Source: a virus
Direction: 5' to 3' (one strand)
IMG/VR virus record: IMGVR_UViG_3300008110_005446
Coordinates: 1 to 40,791 of that record
DNA: 40,791 bases
Shown: positions 1 through 7,805 of the stretch, piece after piece
How the letters are laid out: every line of letters begins with the position of its first letter
Position numbering within the stretch: the stretch's first letter is position 1
Position numbers and translations under genes: made by a program
The notes under the pieces: generated by a model
The model's input: only the letters and a program-made list of their open reading frames with translations
Databases searched by the model: none
Told to the model about the DNA's origin: nothing

Positions 1-3
1 CGA

Positions 4-45
4 ATAGCGTAATTTCTTACGCTATGTTAGGGTCGATACCCTAAC
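4..45. other. Two adjacent perfect hairpins
   Basis: Positions 4-12 pair with 17-25 (9 bp, 4-nt loop TTTC). Immediately after, 26-33 pair with 38-45 (8 bp, loop CGAT). Then 46-52 (CAGTAGT) can pair with 104-110 (ACTACTG), enclosing a smaller 5-bp hairpin at 73-85. Three consecutive helices suggest a folded RNA, possibly only its 3' part. It does not fit a tRNA: there is no 7-nt T loop starting with TTC and no proper acceptor stem. Confidence 0.5.
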
Positions 46-154
46 CAGTAGTCTTACTTTTCACGTTGTCGCCATGAATTTCATGTATACTGTCCGCCCG
101 TTTACTACTGTTTAAAGTGTGTAGTGAGACCTCGTTTCTCTTACCACTAATTGG

Positions 155-188
155 AAACCCCTGAGACTTTTTAGTTTCCCAGGGGTTT
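155..188. terminator. Strong hairpin, possible bidirectional terminator
   Basis: AAACCCCTG (155-163) pairs with CAGGGGTTT (180-188). Inside this, AGACT (164-168) pairs with AGTTT (173-177, one G-T wobble) around a TTTT loop, with CC (178-179) bulged. No long T run follows on either strand, so termination is inferred from stability only. It lies just downstream of the stop of the small minus-strand ORF at 215-352. Confidence 0.4.
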
Positions 189-214
189 AAAATAATTTGT
201 TATGATGTAACTTG

Positions 215-352
215 TTATTCCGTTCCCCGGGCCACTTGCTCATTGTCATTTGTGCCGCGAATACTTGAAGGATATGCTGGTGCAAATGAGGCTAAGGCTA
301 CTCTAGACCATAGTCCCATATGTTTCAGCGATATACAAGTGTTATTCATCAT
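215..352 (-). CDS. Small hypothetical protein (45 aa)
   Basis: A 45-codon frame with two consecutive ATGs (352 and 349) ends with TAA at 215. An ACTAAATA box (367-360, minus strand) lies 7 nt upstream, like the late-promoter boxes before the larger operons of this window. The codons read sensibly (GC richer than neighbours) and the product is rich in Ala, Ser and Gly, with no membrane segment and a single Cys. I recognise no family. It would be divergent from the glycosyltransferase-like gene at 602. It may be spurious because it is short and the evidence is only the promoter-like box and the open frame. Confidence 0.28.
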   Translation of the reverse strand: MMNNTCISLKHMGLWSRVALASFAPAYPSSIRGTNDNEQVARGTE

Positions 353-410
353 AGTCTCTTATTTAGTCCTGGTTATCAAATTTCTTTTTTTAAGTCGCTT
401 TTTTGCGCCT

Positions 411-524
411 TTTCTCAATTCATGTATGAAGTATAGCAGCCTTCTGCTTATACGTCAACCTTCTTGTTACCCATTTACAACACATTGTTCCCAATGTGTT
501 TTCTCAATTCATGTGTGAAGTATA
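411..524 (+). repeat. 25-bp direct repeat with hairpins
   Basis: TTTCTCAATTCATGT followed by R-TGAAGTATA occurs at 411-435 and again at 500-524, with one difference in 25 bases. Each copy directly follows a hairpin: a weak one at about 391-408 and a perfect 9-bp one at 479-500 (loop TTCC) that runs into a short T tract. A further hairpin lies between the copies at 431-455 (GTATA-GCAG / CTGC-T-TATAC). The hairpin-plus-repeat unit therefore appears twice just upstream of the first gene. Confidence 0.6.
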
Positions 525-588
525 CACGGCATTCGAATTATTGTCAACACCTTTTACCGTTTATTTATCACTTAACACTTTTGTTTGC

Positions 589-596
589 AATAAATA
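589..596 (+). promoter_or_regulatory. Late-promoter-like box AATAAATA
   Basis: AATAAATA resembles the T4 late promoter TATAAATA and ends 5 nt before the ATG at 602. T4 late transcripts start roughly 6 nt after this box, so the mRNA would begin at or near the start codon. There is no Shine-Dalgarno sequence in the gap. Confidence 0.55.
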
Positions 597-601
597 TTAG
601 T

Positions 602-2191
602 ATGAACTTCAACACCAAAAATTACCCCGTAGTCTTGTTAAGCTACGATGAGCCTAATTATACACGAAATTTTATTAAATTGCAAGCCCTATACCCAAAC
701 GCTCTACATGTACATGGGATTTTTGGTAGCGACACTGCACACAAGGAAGTTGCTAGGTTGGTCCTAGAAGAAGATCCTACTGCTACACATGTTATCATTG
801 TAGATGGAGACAATGAGATACGTGATGATTTCATCAATGCTTCCTATAATTTTGTAGATGATGTAGACATAAACAATAATGTAGTTAGTTTCAGTGCTAG
901 GAACAATGTCAACGGGAATCAATACGGTAACGGTGGCATCAAAGTATGGCCTATTCATATGTTACAATCCATGCGTACACATGAGAACAGCGATAATCCA
1001 AATAGCATAGACTTTAACATAACCAACTACTTAGAACTAAATCGTGTAGGAAGTGATACTGTCATTAATGAAAGCCCGTTACAAGCATGGAGAAGTGGCT
1101 TTCGTGAGGGCTATAAACTAACATTATGGTCTAACAACTACAATGACTTTAAATGGAATTGGCGTAACTACGACAGGTTATGGAGATGGATGCACATAGG
1201 CAGTGATGTTAACAACGGACTATGGGCTATATATGGTGCTAGAATGGGATGTTTTTTAGCACTTAACGGGTATGACACCAGTAAATTGCGTGACAACAAC
1301 CATACGACTGAAATGTTTAACGGGTTCTATGATACTTATAAAGACAACCTAGAGGCTGAGTGTAATAGGATCGGTAATCTTATAAGAGTTAAAACAAATG
1401 ACCAAAGACTAACAAATGTATTGTCAAACTCAGAGAGCCAAGAGTTTAGAACTACTATCAAACCTATACTGCGTAGTCCAGAAAAATTCATAAAATACAA
1501 ATACTATCCACCATATGATGTAGTGTTTATTAGTTTCAATGAACCAAATGCAGATAAAAATTACAACTTACTTAAAGAAAAATGTCCAAAAGCAAAAAGG
1601 GTTGATGGGGTTGTAGGGATACACAATGCTCACATTGAAGCAGCCAAACTATGTGATACAGACTATTTTTGGGTAGTAGATGCAGACAGCATTATCATGG
1701 ACGATTTCATATTTGAATATGATATTGATTTCTACAGTATGGACACCGTCCGAGTTTGGCGTAGTAAGAACCTAGTCAATGGTTTGATATACGGCAACGG
1801 TGGAGTGAAACTATTACCTAGAATGTCTACTATAAGAATGTTAAAGAACAAGCCAGACATGACTACTAGTATTAGCACACATTACGAGCCTATATTTAAA
1901 ATTAGTAACATTACTGAATTCAATGTAGATTCCTTTAGTGCATGGCGTAGTGCATTTCGTGAATGTGTAAAATTAAGTAGCAAGATAATTGATAGACAAA
2001 ATGACAACGAGACACAAGTTAGATTAGATACTTGGTGTACATTAAATGAAGATGCTAGATACGGCTATTACTGCTACTCGGGTGCATTAGCTGGCAAAGA
2101 ATACGGATTAAAAAATAAAGGTGACATAGAAGCACTTAGCAAAATAAATGATTATGTATGGCTAAGAGAGCAATATGACAAATTTCACTGA
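602..2191 (+). CDS. Tandem-domain glycosyltransferase-like protein
   Basis: A 529-residue protein made of two copies of one domain, about residues 8-260 and 301-529. Each copy begins with a hydrophobic strand followed by Y/N-EPN (LLSYDEPN, FISFNEPN). Each then has an acidic D-x-D signature (VDGD near residue 68, VDAD at about 359-362), the phrase NG-x-x-YGNGG-x-K, and AWRS-x-FRE near its end. The DxD and fold order suggest a GT-A-type glycosyltransferase using a nucleotide sugar and a divalent metal; this is inferred from motifs. The frame is open back to 464, but ATG 602 is preferred because a late-promoter-like box ends 5 nt before it and the similarity starts there. It heads an operon; the next gene overlaps by 17 bp. 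Confidence 0.6.
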   Translation: MNFNTKNYPVVLLSYDEPNYTRNFIKLQALYPNALHVHGIFGSDTAHKEVARLVLEEDPTATHVIIVDGDNEIRDDFINASYNFVDDVDINNNVVSFSARNNVNGNQYGNGGIKVWPIHMLQSMRTHENSDNPNSIDFNITNYLELNRVGSDTVINESPLQAWRSGFREGYKLTLWSNNYNDFKWNWRNYDRLWRWMHIGSDVNNGLWAIYGARMGCFLALNGYDTSKLRDNNHTTEMFNGFYDTYKDNLEAECNRIGNLIRVKTNDQRLTNVLSNSESQEFRTTIKPILRSPEKFIKYKYYPPYDVVFISFNEPNADKNYNLLKEKCPKAKRVDGVVGIHNAHIEAAKLCDTDYFWVVDADSIIMDDFIFEYDIDFYSMDTVRVWRSKNLVNGLIYGNGGVKLLPRMSTIRMLKNKPDMTTSISTHYEPIFKISNITEFNVDSFSAWRSAFRECVKLSSKIIDRQNDNETQVRLDTWCTLNEDARYGYYCYSGALAGKEYGLKNKGDIEALSKINDYVWLREQYDKFH

Positions 2192-3137
2192 GATCCCGTT
2201 TGATAATATAGTTAAGTTTGGTCAACAAACAATGATGGACGAGGGTATATTCAGCATAAGCTGGATACTCGGAAGATTTTGTAATTACAAATGTAGCTAT
2301 TGTTGGCCCTATGCTAACACACAAATACCTGATCACCAAGAACTAGAAGTCTATATTAAAACTATGGACAACATTAGAATGCAAGCTAATCAAAATGGCT
2401 ACGCAAAGTTTCATTGGAGTTTCAGCGGTGGTGAACCAACTGCATATAAACACTTTCTAACACTAGCTGAGAAAGTATTACATGATAGCATTCACATGAC
2501 TACTAACTTAAGCCCAGGCATTCAATGGTGGGAACGTTGGTTGAAGGCTACCGCATCTAGTAGACGCCGTAGTATTACTGCTAGCTTTCACCATGAGTTT
2601 GCAAATGAAAAAGAGTTTGGTGATAAGATATTGTTCTTAAACGAAAACAATGTATTTGTCACAGTGAATCAAGTTATGGTACCTGAACAGTTTCAACAAC
2701 TCTATGATAGATGTAAACGCTTTGCTGATAGAGGAATCAACGTAACATTAAAGCCACAAAGTGACCCAACTGCTAGTAAAATAGTTGACGGGTATAGTGA
2801 AGATATGATACAATTGATGCGTACTGGATTCCCACAACATATACAAGAAAAAGAACTACTACAAATAAAATTGATAGATAATAGTAACACTGTATGGTAC
2901 TTAGACCAAGCAGAACGTTTCAATAGTTTTGGGTTTAACAAATTTAAAGGCTGGATGTGTAACAGTGGGTATCAGGGCATTGTCATACGTGAGAATGAAG
3001 TTAAGCGTAGTTATAGTTGCCATGATCCAATACTAGGAACATTAACCAATGGGTTTAAACTATTTGATAAACCCACAATTTGTATTACCCCAAGTTGCGT
3101 TAGTAGCGCAGATAGTAAGATACCCAAAGAAAAATGA
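2175..3137 (+). CDS. Radical SAM protein with FKGWxC C-terminus
   Basis: A 320-residue radical SAM enzyme. The 4Fe-4S motif CNYKCSYC is complete (Cys36, 40, 43), and SGGEP at 84-88 is the SAM-contacting GGEP motif. Near residue 255-260 comes FKGWMC, followed by further cysteines that look like a SPASM-like auxiliary cluster site. The same FKGWxCxxG phrase occurs in the radical SAM genes at 3898 and 11471 (minus), so the three form a subfamily. Radical SAM enzymes cleave SAM to a 5'-deoxyadenosyl radical that abstracts a hydrogen; the substrate here is unknown. It overlaps the upstream gene by 17 bp and the next by 4 bp (ATGA), so it is translationally coupled. Confidence 0.85.
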   Translation: MTNFTEIPFDNIVKFGQQTMMDEGIFSISWILGRFCNYKCSYCWPYANTQIPDHQELEVYIKTMDNIRMQANQNGYAKFHWSFSGGEPTAYKHFLTLAEKVLHDSIHMTTNLSPGIQWWERWLKATASSRRRSITASFHHEFANEKEFGDKILFLNENNVFVTVNQVMVPEQFQQLYDRCKRFADRGINVTLKPQSDPTASKIVDGYSEDMIQLMRTGFPQHIQEKELLQIKLIDNSNTVWYLDQAERFNSFGFNKFKGWMCNSGYQGIVIRENEVKRSYSCHDPILGTLTNGFKLFDKPTICITPSCVSSADSKIPKEK

Positions 3138-3901
3138 CGTTAAGACTTAACATATTTGACACAGTACAAAGAAGGATTCGTAAGAATAAATTTTTACCAG
3201 TGGATACTAATTTAGGTAAACATTGGTCAGGTACAGATGACAAAGAACTTTACCAAAAAAATTTATTAATTCAACCTAATGACTGGTATTATAGAAATCA
3301 CACGGTTACTTATACTCTTAATTCAGATGGATACAGAACACATGAATTCAAGGATATTGATTGGGCCAATTCAGTAGTAATATTTGGGTGTTCACACATA
3401 TTTGGTATTGGATTAGATGACAAAGATACTATTTCAAGTAGATTAGAAGAAATACTAAACATGCCAGTAATTAATATGGGAGCGACCGGCGCGTCAATGT
3501 TATTTAATTTACACAATTCAATGATCCTACGTGATGGATATCCTATACCTAAAGCTGTTGTGGTGTTTTGGCCCAATTATAATAGAATAGTAGAGTATCA
3601 TAAATATACAACTCAATTTCACGGAGTTTGGAATATGGAGCCGAATAGTTTACCTAACGCATGGTTCAAAAATGATAGTCATGCTATTGCAAATGCAATG
3701 TTTATGAGTAAGGCGGTTAAACTATTATGGCAAGAAAAATGTCCATACTACGAAACTACATGGGATGATAACACCCAATCTGTATTAAAGTGTGATTTAT
3801 TGAAATCCATACCCAATGATTATGCACGTGATATGTTACATTCAGGCATTGCGTCTGCTATATCTAATGCACAGACAATAGCAACCAAACTTAAATTATG
3901 A
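3134..3901 (+). CDS. SGNH/GDSL-like hydrolase
   Basis: A 255-residue protein. The GDS block appears as FGCSH at 84-88, with the Ser at the nucleophile position. NMGATGAS at about 114-121 matches the oxyanion-hole Gly block, and RDMLH gives the catalytic D-x-x-H at 233/236. SGNH enzymes hydrolyse or transfer acyl esters, often O-acetyl groups on glycans. About 75 extra N-terminal residues precede the domain and I do not recognise them. It is the first of three SGNH-type proteins in this block (also 5482 and 13622) and sits between two radical SAM genes with 4-bp overlaps on both sides. Confidence 0.65.
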   Translation: MTLRLNIFDTVQRRIRKNKFLPVDTNLGKHWSGTDDKELYQKNLLIQPNDWYYRNHTVTYTLNSDGYRTHEFKDIDWANSVVIFGCSHIFGIGLDDKDTISSRLEEILNMPVINMGATGASMLFNLHNSMILRDGYPIPKAVVVFWPNYNRIVEYHKYTTQFHGVWNMEPNSLPNAWFKNDSHAIANAMFMSKAVKLLWQEKCPYYETTWDDNTQSVLKCDLLKSIPNDYARDMLHSGIASAISNAQTIATKLKL

Positions 3902-4887
3902 AAATAGTAGAAATCAAACAAGATTGGCCAAAAGATAGATTGCTAGTCAACTATGCCATTCATAATATCTGTAATTACAAATGTTGGTATTGCTTTCCTG
4001 AAAGTAACTCAGGAGAATATACATGGCCTGATATTGATATTACTACTAACAATTTAATTCACTTATTGAAATACTACGAAACCAATTTAGGTAAAAAACA
4101 GTTTGAGTTGCATCTATTAGGAGGTGAACCCACATTGTGGCCAAAGTTAGGTATATTTGCACAACGATTGAAAACTGAATTTGGAAATAATATAAAAATA
4201 GAAATCACTACCAATGGATCCCGTACTTTACGTTGGTGGGAAGAAAATGGAAAGTATTTTGATAAAATTTTAATTAGTTGTCATCCAAATGAAGCAGACG
4301 AACACCATATCAAAGATGTTGCAGATTTACTATATAGGTTACCAGTGTATGTTGATGTTACTGTATTAATGGACCCGACTAATTGGAATAAAGCAATTGA
4401 AATGATAGATGTACTTAAACAAAGCAAACATCGATGGAGTATACAAACCTCAGAAGTAATACACGATAGTATTACTTATAGCAAAGATCAACAAGAATAT
4501 CTTAAAAAATATTTAAAACGAATACCTAATTTGCTGTGGAGCTGGAAAAATGCGACACACTATAATTATAAAACCAAAGTACATTACGAGAATGGTAAAG
4601 TTATTAATATCAAAAAAAATTATCTATTAATAAACAAGTTAAACTATTTTAAAGGATGGGAATGCGATATAGGTGTAGATAACATTACTATTAATTTTAC
4701 AGGTAATATTTCATCATCTTGTAAGCAAACTCTGTACGGATTAGATTTTGACTATAATTTATACCAATCTAATTTCATAAATGAGTTTACCCCCTCATTG
4801 ATTCCGATTACTTGTAGTAAACAAGGGTGTTATTGCGAACATGAATTTAATACTAGTAAACGTATTATCCCTATTAAGGTCATATAA
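3898..4887 (+). CDS. Radical SAM protein with FKGWxC C-terminus
   Basis: A 329-residue paralog of the protein at 2175. CNYKCWYC (Cys25, 29, 32) binds the radical SAM cluster and LGGEP is at 74-78. The C-terminal part has FKGWEC, then SSSC, and a final Cys group (TCSKQGCYC), which fits a SPASM-like auxiliary Fe-S site. It starts with ATGA overlapping the SGNH stop and ends with TAA directly followed by the ATG of the methyltransferase gene. The substrate is unknown. Confidence 0.85.
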   Translation: MKIVEIKQDWPKDRLLVNYAIHNICNYKCWYCFPESNSGEYTWPDIDITTNNLIHLLKYYETNLGKKQFELHLLGGEPTLWPKLGIFAQRLKTEFGNNIKIEITTNGSRTLRWWEENGKYFDKILISCHPNEADEHHIKDVADLLYRLPVYVDVTVLMDPTNWNKAIEMIDVLKQSKHRWSIQTSEVIHDSITYSKDQQEYLKKYLKRIPNLLWSWKNATHYNYKTKVHYENGKVINIKKNYLLINKLNYFKGWECDIGVDNITINFTGNISSSCKQTLYGLDFDYNLYQSNFINEFTPSLIPITCSKQGCYCEHEFNTSKRIIPIKVI

Positions 4888-5478
4888 ATGCTGATTGATA
4901 CTGAACATTTGCACTATTGGATGTGTGCTATTAGAGAGAGTAATAACCCGATGCGTACATTAGACGCATTCTGGAGTGGGCAACTTAAGAGTAAAGAATG
5001 GCTTATAAACTGCTTAGATGAACACGTACATTTTGGGTCATCAATTGATATACACGGTGGTTGGGTAGGTGTATTAGCTAGTATGATATTTCAAAGTAAT
5101 ATACCTGTGAAATATATTCGTAGCGTAGACATTGATCCATTATGCGAACATGTTGCTACCATGATGAATAAGATAGAAGAACAAGACGGTAGATTCAAGG
5201 CAGTTACAGGTGATATGTGTAACGTTCCTATACTAGGTGATATTGTTATCAATACCAGTTGTGAACATATTACACAAGAGCAATATGAATCATGGTTAAA
5301 TAATGTTCCAAAAGATAGTTTAGTTGTATTGCAAAGCAATGATTACAAAATACCCGAACATATTAGAACTAGCAATACATTACAAGAGTTTGAAGAACAA
5401 TCACATATAAACAAATTATATAGTGGTAGCTTAAAACTCCCACTATATACCCGACATATGATTATAGGACGACAGTAA
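4888..5478 (+). CDS. Class I SAM-dependent methyltransferase-like protein
   Basis: A 196-residue protein with the Rossmann methyltransferase layout. A first strand and glycine loop (SIDIHGGWVGVLAS, near residues 52-65) is followed by VDID (the acidic residue after strand 2, near 76-79). GDMCNVP is the motif after strand 3, and INTSCEH is at the end of strand 4, where the catalytic region lies. The C-terminal part is short. The transferred methyl group and acceptor are unknown. It is directly adjacent to the radical SAM gene before it (no gap) and 3 bp from the SGNH gene after it. Confidence 0.6.
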   Translation: MLIDTEHLHYWMCAIRESNNPMRTLDAFWSGQLKSKEWLINCLDEHVHFGSSIDIHGGWVGVLASMIFQSNIPVKYIRSVDIDPLCEHVATMMNKIEEQDGRFKAVTGDMCNVPILGDIVINTSCEHITQEQYESWLNNVPKDSLVVLQSNDYKIPEHIRTSNTLQEFEEQSHINKLYSGSLKLPLYTRHMIIGRQ

Positions 5479-5481
5479 GTT

Positions 5482-6252
5482 ATGATTACAGAAAAAATTA
5501 CTACAATTGGATTTTTTGGAGATAGTTTTTGCAATAAAGAGTCTAACCAACACTCGGACGAAAACAACTACGAAACATACATTCGTCAGTTATTACGTGC
5601 TAAAGGATACGAGCTAGTTAACTTAGGGATGGGCGGATCATCAGTTTGGGACCTTTATTTAAATCAACTAAAACCATGTATAGATTCTAATTCAATTCCT
5701 GATATATCTGTATTTGCATGGACTAATTCTGGTAGATTGTTTCATAGAATTGCTAGGAGTTTAAATCATACTTCTGCTCTTGCTGGACACAATAAAAAGA
5801 AAGAAGCAGACTTTAAAAAATTATTTCCTAATCAAGCTAACTTTTTTGATAAAGATGTGTGGGATGCGGCTAAACAATTTTATCTATACCTATATGATTC
5901 TGAAAAAGAAGATATAGAGTATGTTGCATTCTTGCAATATCTTGATAACAACGTTTTTAACAAGTGGCCGGAAAATAAGAAAATAATTCACTTATGGTCA
6001 TTTGGGGAATGGGATTTTATTAAACAATATAATGTAAATGATATTACATACGTACACCGATGGGTAAATGGTGTAGAAATAAGGCCACCGTTGATGTCGT
6101 TATCAGCAAAGCTGCCAACATATCCTATTCTCGATGACAGACCAAATCACATTAGCGGGCAGGAAAACAACAAACTAATTTCAGATGCTATTATATCAGG
6201 CATAGATAACTATCAATCTGGTAATTTAATTTATATAAGCTATTCATTATGA
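5482..6252 (+). CDS. SGNH/GDSL-like hydrolase
   Basis: A 256-residue protein with an orthodox FFGDSF block (Ser15), NLGMGGSSV for the second block, and DDRPNHIS near 218-225 for the catalytic Asp/His pair (spacing D-x3-H rather than D-x2-H). A tryptophan-rich middle part may form the substrate pocket. Such enzymes remove or transfer O-acyl groups. It overlaps the cobalamin-type radical SAM gene by 4 bp. It is distantly related to the proteins at 3134 and 13622, with different spacing, so these are not recent copies. Confidence 0.65.
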   Translation: MITEKITTIGFFGDSFCNKESNQHSDENNYETYIRQLLRAKGYELVNLGMGGSSVWDLYLNQLKPCIDSNSIPDISVFAWTNSGRLFHRIARSLNHTSALAGHNKKKEADFKKLFPNQANFFDKDVWDAAKQFYLYLYDSEKEDIEYVAFLQYLDNNVFNKWPENKKIIHLWSFGEWDFIKQYNVNDITYVHRWVNGVEIRPPLMSLSAKLPTYPILDDRPNHISGQENNKLISDAIISGIDNYQSGNLIYISYSL

Positions 6253-7805
6253 GCCACGTATTATTTTTTTCTCTCACGGGTAAACGTTGGGAAAGAGCAT
6301 TATGGCCGCACCGTGTGGCAACATTTTTACGCATGAATGATTGGGATGCTGAGGTTATTGATTTTACATCATTTTGGCAACTAGACGAGCTGCAAGAATT
6401 AGTGCGTAGTAGGTCTTCAGATAAAACTGTGATGTTTTGTTTTGGTACAGCATTCTTAAACCCATGGAGTCCTTACTTAAACGAATTCATAGTATGGCTA
6501 AAGAAAGAATACCCTAAGATACCAGTTGTAGTTGGTGGACAAAATGCATTAGTAACTCCCGCAGAAAATGTTGACTATTGGGTTGATAGTTACGGGGAGA
6601 ATGCAATTCTTGCATTATGCAAACATTTACTAGGAACGCTAGGTGCTCCTCTTGTTACTGACCCTGCATTCTTTGGAAGTAAAAAAGTTATTAGGGGGTT
6701 ACATACTTATCCTAGTACCCCGTTAGCCAGTTACTTAGTAGACTACGAGACTAGAGATTTTATATTGCCATATGAGTGCCCGCAAATTGAAACAGCACGT
6801 GGTTGTATGTTTGAATGTAGTTATTGCAACTTCCCTATCATAGGTCAATCTAAGGATGTAAGTGTAAGTAAAGAAGAATTTAAAATGCAAATGCAAACAG
6901 GGTTTGACAAGTGGGGAATTATTAACTGGCGTGTAATGGATGAGACCTTCAATGATCGTCCTGAAAAATTACAAAAGTATGCCGATGCAGTTGATGAATT
7001 AGGATACAACCCCTGGATTTGCGGCTTTGCTAGAGGTGATTTAGTGGTTAAACATAAAACACATTGGGATACTTATATAAGATTAGGATTTCTTGGTCAT
7101 AGTATGGGTCTTGAAACTTTCAACAGAGAAGCAGGTAAACTTGTACGAAAGGGTATGGATCCAGAAAAAATACAAGAAGGATTACTAGAATTTCAAGCAT
7201 ATACGGACATTCATGCACCAAAGCGTTATAGAGCCAACATTCAATTAATATGCGGGATACCAGGTGAGACACATGAATCTTGGCACAATAGTTTAGATTG
7301 GTTGAATACTAAATGGCATAGACAAAGTGCCAGCGCACATATTTTAGAAATTGGTGATTATGATGAAACTCTAACCAATCAAAGTCGATTTACTAAAGAA
7401 CTTGTGGCTAATGGATTATTGAAACTAGAGGCTAGACAAAATCCGGGATACGAAGTCACTAAAGATAACAACGGCAATGTTATCTTTAAATCTACCACAC
7501 CTCGAGGTGGTGGGGTAGGTAGCACCAGAAATGATATCGTAATATGGAAACATCATACTATGGACTGGTATCAAGCTGAATCGTTAGTCAAAGAATTTTA
7601 TTCAGATTATGGCTTTACAGGTCTTAGAGGTTGTAATCCTTTCTTAACAGACCGTCTATTTGTATACCATGAAACTAACAGGTATGAGGATGTATATGAT
7701 TACAAATTGTCTGACCTTGACACCGATGATAATAAGTTTAAAACCTTCGTACAAAATTATATTAACAACAAATTAAATTGGAAAACTAATGTACAAATAC
7801 AATGA
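6249..7805 (+). CDS. Cobalamin-binding-type (class B-like) radical SAM protein
   Basis: A 518-residue protein. Residues 1-130 look like the B12-binding Rossmann domain usual in class B radical SAM enzymes: strand VVVGGQNA at 93-100, then VDYWVDSYGENA at 108-119, equivalent to the vdyvvrGEGE segment. The His-containing lower-ligand motif (DxHxxG) is not visible. The radical SAM motif CMFECSYC is at 186-193, followed by VMDETFND near 235. Members of this class methylate unreactive carbon or phosphorus centres or rearrange substrates, often in natural product and glycan pathways. A C-terminal extension of about 150 residues is unrecognised. It overlaps the next gene by 17 bp. Confidence 0.8.
   Translation: MSHVLFFSLTGKRWERALWPHRVATFLRMNDWDAEVIDFTSFWQLDELQELVRSRSSDKTVMFCFGTAFLNPWSPYLNEFIVWLKKEYPKIPVVVGGQNALVTPAENVDYWVDSYGENAILALCKHLLGTLGAPLVTDPAFFGSKKVIRGLHTYPSTPLASYLVDYETRDFILPYECPQIETARGCMFECSYCNFPIIGQSKDVSVSKEEFKMQMQTGFDKWGIINWRVMDETFNDRPEKLQKYADAVDELGYNPWICGFARGDLVVKHKTHWDTYIRLGFLGHSMGLETFNREAGKLVRKGMDPEKIQEGLLEFQAYTDIHAPKRYRANIQLICGIPGETHESWHNSLDWLNTKWHRQSASAHILEIGDYDETLTNQSRFTKELVANGLLKLEARQNPGYEVTKDNNGNVIFKSTTPRGGGVGSTRNDIVIWKHHTMDWYQAESLVKEFYSDYGFTGLRGCNPFLTDRLFVYHETNRYEDVYDYKLSDLDTDDNKFKTFVQNYINNKLNWKTNVQIQ

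Larger units (their letters stand above)
1..601. other. Intergenic structured region, mostly non-coding
   Basis: No convincing long gene lies here. The plus-strand frames at 243-518 and 464-601 begin without a plausible start context and resemble no family I know. The region instead holds several perfect or near-perfect hairpins (4-25, 26-45, 155-188, 431-455, 479-500), a long-range pairing (46-52 with 104-110) and a 25-bp direct repeat (411-435 and 500-524). Local base composition around 215-300 is richer in G and C than the neighbouring genes. It could be the end of a structured RNA that starts left of the window, a regulatory region or a replication origin. I cannot choose between these. 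Confidence 0.5.

Noticed and set aside
1-110. tRNA or tmRNA gene
   Set aside because: Stems are present, but there is no 7-nt anticodon or T loop with correct spacing, no acceptor stem and no CCA end on either strand.
243-601. Plus-strand open frames at 243-518 and the 46-codon extension 464-601
   Set aside because: They cross hairpins and the direct repeat and have odd composition. The extension is upstream of a promoter-ATG unit at 589-602.
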